64,000 nucleotides of DNA, from NCBI GenBank assembly GCA_963971425.1, contig OZ020519.1, forward strand, positions 3,798,028 to 3,862,027. Direction: 5' to 3'. Both the position numbers and the translations under genes were made by a program. Below, one piece after another: positions 1-9,479 of this stretch; position 1 is the first letter of the stretch; each line of letters starts with the position of its first letter. The DNA is from Bryoerythrophyllum caledonicum. Lineage: Eukaryota; Streptophyta; Bryopsida; Pottiales; Pottiaceae. A model generated the notes under the pieces. That model had not been told where the DNA came from and did not search any database. It saw only the letters and a program-made list of their open reading frames with translations.

Positions 1-59
1 TGAGGCGAAGGACTGCGACGAGGACTTCGATTCCAAGGTCCCCAACGACCTTTAGCCAA

Positions 60-2320
60 TTTTTGTTCCACGTCGTCATTATCTCCTTAATAGTTTCTCG
101 TTTCCTCAAGGTAATCGGCGCCTTCCGCCCAAAGATTAGGGTCCCCCCGGTACTCGAGCAGAGAGCGGGGAGCTTCCATATTGTACTCCTCCTCTTCCTC
201 GGCTATCAATACATCAAATTTACGATTAAGTTCACCCACCGGGACCGGCCTCAGGGCATCTGGGTCGGAATCCTCCGAGTGAATATTCGCATCGTATCAT
301 CGAATGGGATCGGCCCCTGGTCTTTGTTCAAGGCATCGGCTATTGGTATAAATATACACCAATGACACAGCCTTTTCCGGCGCTAATTGATTTCGGCTCT
401 TGTTGTAGACAAAAGAATGCATACTCCAGTTTCGTTCGCAAGAGCTAGCTGAATACGTAAGGGCTAGAATACAAACAGCTATTTTAGACAATGCCTTGTC
501 TGCGATCCTAGCCCACCATTGGTGGAGTTGAAGCTTTGTCTGGTGGATGATAGATGCCTCGATAGGGCCATATGGTCATGTGCCCTCCTTGTACTGTGTT
601 AACTCATATTGGACGTCGTCATAAGAGATGTCCAATACCTCCATAATTTTGCGAACAACCCGATTCAATGCTCTTTGTGCGATTCAGTCAGCCCTAAGCG
701 CCACATTATCCTTGATGTACGGATTCAAAAGAGTCGCGGCGTAGTAAACATCGCTATTAACCATTTGCCATCGGGCATCAAAAGATTGCTCAAGAGTAGA
801 TGCTGTGTCAGCTGGTAGAGTAAAGTGTGACTCTCTCAAAGAGTATACGTGTTCTCGCAAATTATGCACCACGAGCCACGCACGATCCATGGCTGGTTGT
901 CGCCCATCAATCACACGCAATGCCTTCAAAATATCCCCAGTCATGTGCACGTAATTCTGACATCGTTGCTAAAAGGCCACATCTTCGATGGTTTGCACCA
1001 CATTACGCGAAGCGGTTGCTGCTTGCTCTCCATTCTGTCTATTCCGTAGGGTTGCAAAGTAGTTTACAATACGGGGGTGGTCTTTCAATTGCTCCAACAC
1101 TCCTTAAAGTCTCACCAATCGATCCAACATAAGGAAATTACAAGCAAAGCGGGTTTCACTCGGCACTACAATATCCAGATTTGGACTCAACTCACGAAGT
1201 GTCCCCATTATTGCATGATGGTTTCTAATATATTGGCACAATTTCTTGCCCTCTCTATTAAATCTTTAAATTCTTGGACCTTTGCCCAATCTTCCAACAT
1301 GAGATCCAATGCATGTGCCATGCACCCCTGCTTGTGAATGTGCGGGTATGTGAGAATAATATCATCCATCGCTCCAAGCATGTTGGGAGCATTGTCTGTA
1401 CAAATCTGTGTGACATTCTTGGAACCCACCTTCTCAATGTAAACTTTCAGTTGGTCCGCTATATACCGCATGGACTTCTTTTGACGAGTGGTGTCTATGC
1501 TCCTCAAGAATACGTCACCAGCGGGGCACGACATCATTAAATTCATGAGGGGCCTTCGGTGGACATCATCCCGACCATCCGTGCATATCGACACCCCGTA
1601 ATTCTTGATTGCAAAACCAACTTTGGCTTCAATCTCTTTCTCAATTTGCAACCTCTTAGGTTCAATCAATCTAGTCCTCAACTGGTGATATGAAGGACGA
1701 GTGTACTCAAACTTTGCCACGGATGTTGCCCTCACCGCATTAATGAACGCCTGATTACGCGCCACATTAAAAGGCACATTTGCCTCATAGAAAAAGGTCG
1801 CCCACTTCTCATCAAGTTCCTTCCTCTTTGCAATGTTAAAAGCATCAAGCATCCGTTGTTGATGTAGTTTTCCAGATCTAGTGGAATTCGAGGCGATAAG
1901 ACCACCCGACACATGTGAAGGGTCGTTTCCTTCAGAGAGATTAGGCACTCCTTCCTGAGGCCCACTTGTTACCCCGCCCGCCACATTATTTTGAGCGTCA
2001 GATTGGCTTGAAGTGTCAATAGTTGGTGCCCTCGATGGACCACTCGGACCTGAATCTCCGCCATACATGTCCCCGCCCGTCATTCTTTGCGGAACAATGT
2101 TTCCATAGTTGGCAAATCAATGTCGCATATGGGGAGGTAGGCTACGACAAATCGACCTCTCTGACTTGGCGCCATATCCAAAGTGAGCAAATGCACGCTC
2201 ACGTTTGTAGCTGAAAGTAAAGTTGCAGAAAATACAACTCACTTTGCCTCCGTTGTCACCAAAATTGTACCAAGGTTCCCATTCTTTTGTTTGCTTCCTT
2301 TGACTTCCCATTGTATTCAC
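60..2320 (-). pseudogene. hAT-superfamily transposase (BED zinc finger + DUF659 + hATC), decayed
   Basis: The segments run in order on the minus strand. A BED-like zinc finger with a CxxC pair (CIFC) lies at about 2320-2117. A DUF659-type catalytic region lies at 2117-1208, in the same frame as the BED part but separated by a TGA at 2119-2117; it contains the motif ICTDNAPNMLGAMDD and a following CMAHALDLMLED, where hAT/DUF659 proteins carry catalytic and His residues. A further segment at 950-684 (DGRQPAMDRAW ... YYAATLLNP) and the hATC dimerisation motif at 491-297 (SSCERNWSMHSFVYNKSRN) share a different frame. At least one frameshift and two stops therefore break the gene. An acidic tail is readable down to about base 63. 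The family cuts and pastes DNA with 8-bp target duplications; this copy is inactive. I could not see its terminal inverted repeats. Confidence 0.88.
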
Positions 2321-2585
2321 AGCTTATGCCATATACCCCCGCCTTCTCCCGTCTAAGCCAAAATACGGGGCTAGATATAGTATAGAATCGGGTGAAAATA
2401 TGAGTTCTGATAGCCCTGGTACACTACTTCAACCAATTTTTACATCACCTCAGTTGCACACCAATGTCGCCTGCCACCCAAGTAGACTCGCAAGGAGCTC
2501 AAACTGAATTGAGGTCCAAGTGATAGAGGCCAAGGTGACAAGCGTGAGGACAAACGGCCCTCCCCAATCCTTTTATACACGAGCC

Positions 2586-2712
2586 AAGAACGGGTGGGAC
2601 CTGACGCGCCAAGGGCGAGGACGTCTCCGTGAAGGGGCGGAGACGTCCCCGCCCTTACCCGGGCAGGGACGGGGACGTCTCCCCAACCCAGGAGAAGGAG
2701 GCCTTTGGGGCA
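2586..2712. repeat. GC-rich segment with repeated GGGGCGGGGACGTC-like motifs (left copy)
   Basis: A strongly GC-rich block in AT-rich surroundings. It carries several copies of a motif of the form GGGGCGGAGACGTC / GGACGTCTCC. Related blocks occur at about 7580-7640, between the RING-type and kinase-type pseudogenes, and at 9362-9470, just beyond the kinase pseudogene. This suggests a motif belonging to the composite element of this region. The short open frames crossing it are compositional and were not taken as genes. Confidence 0.6.
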
Positions 2713-3036
2713 TTTTCGGCGCTTAGGCACTCCTCTTTTCCATAAGGAGGGTGGAGGTTTTAATATAGGGTGCCTTATTTTTGGTTCCGACAAGATTGCG
2801 ACGCACTTAAAATAACAAGCAGATTATGTCTAGGAAGGAAGGCTAAATGGAAAGTACGACTTTTGTCCTTTGACGGCATGCTCTCCAATAAGGAACACCT
2901 TTATAAGCTCCCTATTAGTTTTGGGGCGGACATAAGAGACTAGAAATGAATGCACCACTTGACATAGGAAATTGGAAAAATATTGAAAAGATTAAGGAGA
3001 TTAAAATAAGAGACTTTTCAAGTTTCGTCAGAATTT

Positions 3037-3312
3037 AATAAATCAAGTGTTGAATAGCAAGGGAGCTATGCAAGTTCCCCTCCATAAGGGGTAGTATAAG
3101 CTTCTAGTAGAATGTAATGTGCAAGTTCTCTAAATAAAAACTTTAAACACAAGTGCCCCACAAAAGATTAGGAATGTACCACATACCATTAAAGAAAAAA
3201 ATAAATCAAGTAATGAATAGCATGGGAGCTATGCAAGTCCCCATCCGTAAGGGATAGTATAAGCTTCTAGTAGAATGCAATGTGCAAGTTCTCTAAATAA
3301 AACGTACCATTA
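3037..3312. repeat. Tandem duplication, period about 163 bp
   Basis: Unit 1 starts at 3037 and unit 2 at 3200, both with AATAAATCAAGT. Both run through GGGAGCTATGCAAGT, AGTATAAGCTTCTAGTAGAA and GTGCAAGTTCTCTAAATAAA with few differences. The block lies just downstream of the 3408-4091 frame on the minus strand. No gene is seen in it. Confidence 0.8.
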
Positions 3313-3407
3313 CAAACAAAAAGGATATTCAAAATCATATCATGTTTAGAGCAAAAGTATTGTTCCAAAAAAAAATTGCTACGTCCTAAACCTTTAAATA
3401 CTCCTAG

Positions 3408-4091
3408 TCAGTAATAACGTTGGCGAAGGGCTCGTTCGGTCCTCCTCAGCCTACCACGTGCTTGTGCCTTTTCGCTTGCAACTTGGACGTGGGTTTCGTC
3501 GGAGTCTGCATCTAAACTCAACGTGTCGGTATCGTAGCAGGGTGTGTCGTCCATCACAGTCATGAATTTGCCCAATTCACCTTCCGGATACTTGCGCCAT
3601 CCTATTGAAATTATTCCATATTCTGGGCGAGGAATTTTTATCTTCCCCGGCATTGACTTCAAAGTGGACCAATCCACTCTCTTGTTCAACTTCACCTCCG
3701 CATGAACACCCTGCGCAATGAAGAGATTTACTTCGTTGCGTTCGACGAATGGGACGTCGTACAACACCTGATAAACTTCGATGCACTGATTTTTAAACGC
3801 CTCGTCAATGCAGTGTTTCAGGTTTGCCTTGTGGAAGCATTGGTGATAGTTGTGTCGCTCCTCTGGGAAAGCCTTGTCGATGTGACACCACTCGATGAAG
3901 TTTGCGCAATCATCAAAACTCCATGGCTCCTGTACGTCTTCCCAACCTCGAAAGGCCAACTTCGTGGGATTACAAAGAACGTGCAACCACTTCCGATGGG
4001 CATTCCCCGCTCGTGCGCGGGTCTTGTCTCGCTCTTCTTTAGCCAATTGTCCGGGTACCTTATTTTTGGTAACGACAAGATCGCCTTGCAC
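3408..4091 (-). CDS. Unrecognised 227-residue protein, paralogous to the N-terminal part of the RING-type gene at 5156-7425
   Basis: An uninterrupted 227-residue frame. From KEERDK onward (about residue 18) it aligns with the beginning of the decayed RING-type gene at 7425-6780. Shared blocks include RDK(T/S)R, WLHVLCNP against LHVL-stop-NP, FIEWCHIDKAFP, CIEVYQVLYD(V/I)P and KRVDWSTLK. The homology ends after about residue 215, in an Arg-rich tail, so this copy lacks the coiled coil and RING. The first 15-20 residues come from the direct repeat at 4065-4240, so the true start is uncertain. I know no function for this domain; Trp, Cys and His residues are conserved between the copies. It could be a truncated copy that happens to be open, or a stand-alone short member. 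Confidence 0.55.
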   Translation of the reverse strand: MQGDLVVTKNKVPGQLAKEERDKTRARAGNAHRKWLHVLCNPTKLAFRGWEDVQEPWSFDDCANFIEWCHIDKAFPEERHNYHQCFHKANLKHCIDEAFKNQCIEVYQVLYDVPFVERNEVNLFIAQGVHAEVKLNKRVDWSTLKSMPGKIKIPRPEYGIISIGWRKYPEGELGKFMTVMDDTPCYDTDTLSLDADSDETHVQVASEKAQARGRLRRTERALRQRYY

Positions 4092-4240
4092 TTAAAATAA
4101 CAAGCAGATTATGTCTTTCCCTAGTTCTAGGGAGGAAGGCGAAATGGAAAGTACATTTTTTTGTCCTTTGACGGCATGCTCTCCAATAACGAACACCTTT
4201 ATTAGCTCCCTATTAGTTTTGGAGCGACATAAGCGATAAG

Positions 4241-5155
4241 AAAATTATTACCTTTCATATTTAAAAAATAAAATCTTGTCTTTAGCGGAAAATAGCGCTT
4301 GAACCCAAGTCAAAGATTTTCACATACTGCCACACATTGTCGGGCAAGGTACCAAAAACAAAAACGTCTTACCACATAAAACTTAGAGATTTTAACTTTT
4401 TATACTTTTGATTTTTTCCACAACAATATGTGGTGTAGACCTTCATATTGACCGTTTGGATCATCAATCTAAAACATATCAAATATCTAAAAACTAAAAC
4501 GTTCATTGCCCATTTTTGAGCTTCCACTACTAGCATAGTTGACTTGAACAAGCTACATCCTTTTTCTACCTCTAACAATTGGTGTATAAGGAATTAACAT
4601 CATCCTATACACACTAGTAAAGGATTTAGACCTTATGTAGTGCAAAAATTTGATATCAAGTGAAGTCAAAGTCTCCTGATCCACCAAACGCAGGGAAGAA
4701 AATGAACCATTTGCTTGACTTCAAACACTATAATCTTTCAATCCGTGCGGTCAAAATTTATGAAATTTTGTGGGGACATTAACAAAGAAGTATTTATTGA
4801 GATCCTACGGTTAGGTGTATAAATAAAAAGGTTTTGTCTCCCTTCTTAGGCATTATACTAGAGCCGAGCAGTTTTGAAGTGTTTTTGGTGCAAAAATGCC
4901 TTGGTCCTTTAGGGGTTAAAAATGTTTGGAGGTTTTAAAATTGGTCCATACCGTTTTTTTTTATACAAACGCACAAACCCTTATGAGGCTTAAGTACATC
5001 CATAATCACACCACTATTATCAAGTAAAGTAGACACTACTATTCATATTTTTTTAATATGCATAATGTAGTACGAAAATGGGAAAATACATTAAATGCTA
5101 AAAGATAGAGCACTATAAGAAAAATGTCTTTTGGTACCACAAAAAAAAAATACAC
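4241..5155. other. Non-coding gap with one end of a TTAA-type repeat
   Basis: AT-rich sequence without a supportable gene. The stretch ending in TTAA at 4916-4919 reads, on the minus strand, TTAACCCCTAAAGG followed by ACCAAAAACACTTCAAAA. It matches the left end of the repeat at 51485-51842. The partner end of this copy was not found. Confidence 0.5.
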
Positions 5156-7425
5156 CTAGTCAATATTCATCGGGCTATTAGTAGTGCCACTCGCCCCTGC
5201 CTCGTTGTTGTGTGCCCCTACATGCATCGGGAGGTCTTTATCCGAGCCCAATACAAGTCTACAAGACGCCGATGGTGTTCTCCTTGTTGGTCCATCTTCA
5301 TCCAACACGGCCCTTAGGATTTGGGATTGCATGAGGTGGTTGAGCGCTTGCCGTGTCCCTGGACTGTGCACATCAAGCAAAAAGTCGATTCCGTCATTTT
5401 GGAAAATTTCTTTCCACTCTGATTCCGATAATTGCCTTAGTTCTTGCGGGTCCGGTTGGTCAACGTCGTGAGAAATGCGATCCCCGTTGTCGTCTGTGAT
5501 GCGAACTCTGTCAACGGCCCACAACCATTGCCGTGGATGAGGTCCGAATCGAAATTGCTCCCTGCTCTCGTCCCAATGGCCATTAAAGCATTGATAGAAG
5601 AAATTTCGTTTTCCTTGACTGTATTTGTCCTTTAACGGGATCAAATTCTTGCATACCCGGATAATCTGCTCCGGGTCCCTTTCTCAACTCCACTCGTTTG
5701 AGAGGTGCATCTTATCCAACGAGTGCATCTTAAGTTTTCAGCTCCACATCAAATCCTTTCCCCACATCTGTGATTGATCAGGGGCGTTCATCACATTGAA
5801 CTCCCAATGCGGGGGCATGTACAAAACTAATCCAAAAAGTTCGTACAATCGCTAAAAAAAAGGCCTTGCACAATGAGCACCGCCGGCGTACAACCATCAA
5901 GCTAATCAAGCAAAATGGATGGTACAAGTGCTCACAAGTGCCTATCTGGACCAAATGGGTTTAGACAAATTGAGCAAGTCGTACCGTCGGATACAAAGCT
6001 CGAAGGTTGTGGCGACAATAACATGGGGTTGCCCCGATGGTCGAGGGTGGATGAAACTTCTTTTTTGAAATCCCAATTGTAACGTGACCAATCGATGGTT
6101 GTTTGCCCACCGGTGGTTTTCACCATTGCCATTTCATCCATCTTGAAAAGATCATCTACGAGGGCCCACGACGTCAAACCAAACACCCTCTCTTGGTTGT
6201 TTTCGGTATAGTTGTTGTCGATTTTTTGGAATTCCGCCACCAATTGTCGGGACCGATCGACCGTGAAGATGCAATCCAACTTCCATTGATAGTAATGTTC
6301 TACCAACATATCCAAGCAACTTTGTAGTCTTGAATTCTCTTCAAGCGCTTAAGCGAGCCCTTTGCCGTTGTCACCCGCCGCACCCTATTCTTTGTTGACC
6401 ATAGCTTTGTCTGCGTTGGTAGGGGCCTCGTCAAACGACAATGAATCGTCTTGGATTGACACGTGTACAAGCCCTTCCTCCTCCCGTCATGGATTCCGAT
6501 CTTCTGTGGTCATTGTACTAGCTTGTTGGGCAAGTCGAAGCTTCTTCATATCACGTAGTTGTTGGTCAATAACAATGTTTTTGTCATTGAGTTCAACTCT
6601 CAACTTGCGAACCTCATCGTGCAATGACAATAGATTTGTCCTCTTCCCTTCCAATTGGTTCTGTAAGGATTCGATAGTGCTCGAAAAAATAGCACCAGTA
6701 GAGGCTTCGAATGTTCGATCAACAACCGCGGGGGATTGTACCTCAGCTACAACTTCATTAATGGTATCGTTAACAACTACGTTAACCGTCTGTTCCACCC
6801 TCCTTCATTTGGTGTGCGCTTGTGTTCTTCGGCTCGTTGTGATTGGGATGTGGGATCCGTTAGAGTCTGTATCTGTGTTTGAGGGATCGGTCTCTTACGT
6901 GACGACCGGTTCAATCATTGCCATCAATTTTCCCAATCCGCCTTTTGGATACCTTCGTGTTCCCATTGCAATCAATCCATTCGCCGGAGAAGGAACTTTT
7001 ATGCTATCTCCCATGGCTTTCAAGGTGGACCAATCCACCCTCTTGCCCAACTTTACCTCCGCCTGGACACCTCGCGCAAGGAAGAGATTTACTTCATTGC
7101 GTTTGATATAAGGGATGTCGTACAACACCTGGTATACTTCAATGCACCGATTTTTGAACGCCTCGTCGGTGCATTTCCATAAATTTGCCTTGCAAAAGCG
7201 TCGTTGATAAATGTGTCGCTCCTATGGGAAAGCCTTGTCGATATGGCACCACTCGATGAAGTTTGCGCAATCCTCGAAACCCCATGGCTCCGGAACTTCT
7301 TCCCAACCTTTAAAAGCCAGTTTAACTGGATTTCAAAGCACATGCAACCTCTTCCGTTGTTTGTTTCCCGATCGTAGTCGGCTCTTGTCTCGTTCTTCTT
7401 TACTCATTTTTACCGGCGTGGCCAT
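5156..7425 (-). pseudogene. Coiled-coil and RING-finger protein gene of a repeat family, decayed
   Basis: One frame runs from ATG at 7425 to about 5932, interrupted only by stop codons, among them TGA at 7335-7333, TAG at 7224-7222 and TAA at 6897-6895. The order is: an N-terminal domain shared with the 3408-4091 frame; an acidic linker; a coiled coil at about 6798-6487 (STIESLQNQLEGKRTNLLSL); a middle domain at 6315-5980; then a RING. The RING is split by a frameshift near 5930: CSICLNPFGPDRHL is followed in the next frame by TCEHLYHPFC and RRRCSLCK, giving the Cys/His spacing of a cross-brace zinc finger. A second frameshift near 5865 precedes RLYELFGL, and a 162-residue frame closes the gene at 5156. 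RING fingers usually recruit E2 ubiquitin-conjugating enzymes. It is divergent from, and 408 bp away from, the kinase pseudogene. Stops align with Cys (TGT) and Glu (GAG) codons in the open paralogue, so this is decay, not introns. Confidence 0.75.
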
Positions 7426-7833
7426 GGGTGGAAAAAATCTGAATAACGTATGTGATGCGAATGAATGAAGTCCTCACACGACGCCCACAACCAACTCAAT
7501 TAAGAGGTGGATGAAGAGGGAGTATGTGACGCGGGGACAATTAGGGGCGTGCATGATATTATATAGCCGATAGACGAAGCACAGGTCTAGGGTCCCCGGG
7601 TAGGGCGGGGACGTCTTTGCTAAAACCCAGGAAACCACATAAATGGGGGACTTTTGTCCTTATTCTCTGCCAAGTCCACTCCCTAGGCCTCACGTGTCAG
7701 TTTGCTTTGCAGCCTGAAAGTGAGTTTGGTGGGTGGTCAGGCTTGGCCCATTTATTGCACCTAGACTCTTTGCGGTTTTTTTTTAAACCATCATTTTGGA
7801 ATTTCGACCACGGTAGGGAGTTGACTATCACGT
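7426..7833. promoter_or_regulatory. Shared intergenic region between divergent RING-type and kinase-type pseudogenes
   Basis: A 408-bp spacer between two divergent start codons. It contains a GC-rich block at about 7580-7640 with GGGCGGGGACGTCTTTGC, related to the GC-rich blocks at 2586-2712 and 9362-9470. ACGTC is a bZIP-type core, but binding is inference. A bidirectional promoter is the simplest reading of the layout. Confidence 0.4.
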
Positions 7834-9324
7834 ATGGCAGGAGAAGGAAGTAGGTCGATGGAGAAGCGCCCCCAATTTACGGATTTGGATGATGTTGGTG
7901 AGACGGTGCTTCCATCCACCAACACGGAGTTGACGTCGGGATCATTGAATCCGTCATCATCGAGCGGGAAGAGGCGGAAGAAGACACCAAATCCGGACAT
8001 GCCCCCGCATGAATACATGGTTGAATGTAGAGGGATTGCCGTCGAGTTTTACAACCGCCGAACGAGACAGACATTGATGACGAGCTACTTGGCGAACAAC
8101 AAAGAGGGATACCACAAGTTGACCGTTGACATGCGACACGAAATAATGTCAAACCTTGATAAATCTGAGAGATTTAATGATTTCTCAGATTATTGGTTGC
8201 ATTCGGAGTGGTTGGACACATAAGTGATCGCACTAACCACCAATATTATTGCGAACTGGTGTTACGTCACGGAAAAGAAGGAGGATGGAAGCAACTGGAA
8301 CATTGAGGACAACTCACTTGCAGCGAAGATGAAGATGATCCAAAGCTTCGTTCAACAGTACTCTTCTTCCCATAAGAAGAAACTGGCTCCTTGGAAAGCG
8401 ACAATTGAGGACCAAATTTTGGCTCACTACGCCGGTGGAACATTCAAGTGGCTTGAAAGTTGCACTAGAGTGATTCCAATGCCAAGACAGAAAAGGGTGG
8501 GTGGCTATGGGGCTGTACGGAAGGTCATGATAATAAAACTGGAAAACATTCCAAGTTGGATTTATTTCGCCGGAAAGATTCTGACAAACACCAACGAGAG
8601 GGAGAAGCGCCGAGACATCATCAACGAGGCTGGAGGGTGTCCGGTGGTGCATCCAGGTATCATTAGACTTGCGTACATCCACCCGAAAACTATGGAAGGG
8701 TACACGCTCTGGTGGAATGGGGGATCTCTGGCTTCTTTTTGGTCCAAGTATGACTCGAAAGTGGACGAATCATTGTCGTTTGAACAGATTGAGATGCATC
8801 CAAATACCAGGTTGTCAATCGAAGAGCTTTGGTGGGTAAAAACTTACGGAAAAAATCGACTAAACCTTGTGCTATCGTTACTTGTCATTGTGGGAAAATG
8901 CCATGACGCGAATTATATACACAATGACCTCTCTCCATTGAATGTTTTGGTCCACTTTGATGAGTGGAAACCCGACACGGTGTACGTAGGAATTTGCAAT
9001 TGGGGGCTTTCCAGTCGGGCTCTGGAGAATGAGCCATCAAGGTATGGTTATCAATTCAAGGAGCAGCTTGAAGATCAGAGAGAGCGGCGATGGTTTGTGG
9101 CACCATAACTGTTCTATGTTTTTGAGCCGCAGGGCTCCACCAACTCGCTTGAAGTCATGCAACGGTCACACCTCTACTCCAAGGCAGTAGATGCATTTGC
9201 AGTGGGTTGGATTTGTTCTCGCATTTGGCTAGAAGAATGGGACACACAGTATTTCACCGCCAAAAATACGGAGCAATATGTACACCTGAAGTTACAATTG
9301 GAAGGCCTAAAAAATTATGTTTAA
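7834..9324 (+). pseudogene. Protein-kinase-like gene of a repeat family, broken by two nonsense codons
   Basis: One frame of 496 codons from ATG at 7834 to TAA at 9322-9324, broken by in-frame TAA at 8221-8223 and at 9106-9108. Kinase landmarks appear in order: glycine loop GGYGAVRKV (about residues 223-231), FAGK with the likely ATP lysine (about 248), catalytic loop YIHNDLSPLNVLVHF with Asp about 365, and ICNWG at the DFG position (about 387-391). Then come VAP-stop-LFYVF, where the stop replaces the APE glutamate, and KAVDAFAVGWICSRIW, matching the usual D-x-[FW]-x-x-G of the F helix. HND replaces HRD and CNWG replaces DFG, so even the ancestor was atypical and this copy is dead. The N-terminal 130 residues start with a basic, Ser-rich segment (SGKRRKKTPNPDMPPHEYM). 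It is paired with the RING gene across a shared promoter. Confidence 0.8.
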
Positions 9325-9361
9325 AGTTACCAATATGCGGTAACTTTAAACACTATAATCT

Positions 9362-9403
9362 AACCCATGAAGGGGCGGGGATGTCCCCGCCCCTTCATGG
9401 GTT
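9362..9403. repeat. Perfect 42-bp palindrome (20-bp arms, 2-bp centre)
   Basis: The left arm 9362-9381 (AACCCATGAAGGGGCGGGGA) is the exact reverse complement of 9384-9403, with TG between. It lies 38 bp after the end of the kinase reading frame and begins a GC-rich block reaching about 9470 with further GGGGCGGGGAC(A/G)TCTCC repeats. It could be a strong hairpin terminator-like structure or the tip of a transposable element. Confidence 0.85.
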
Positions 9404-9479
9404 GGGCAGGGACGTCTCCGCCCCTCTGCTAATAGGGGCGGGGACATCTCCGCACTACCTCCCTCTTCCCTTTAGTCCC

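Larger units (their letters stand above)
2788..4240. repeat. Pair of about 170-bp direct repeats (2788-2955 and 4065-4240)
   Basis: The two segments share long stretches, for example CACTTAAAATAACAAGCAGA and GTCCTTTGACGGCATGCTCT, followed by matching AACACCTTTAT(A/T)AGCTCCC blocks. The second copy overlaps the 5' end of the minus-strand reading frame at 3408-4091 and supplies its first residues. The first copy has no such frame attached. This looks like a duplicated leader or promoter of one gene family, or a terminal repeat of an element. Confidence 0.7.

Noticed and set aside
6362..7111. 249-codon plus-strand frame
   Set aside because: Shadow of the decayed RING-type gene, whose minus-strand frame has a paralogue (3408-4091) and coiled coil.
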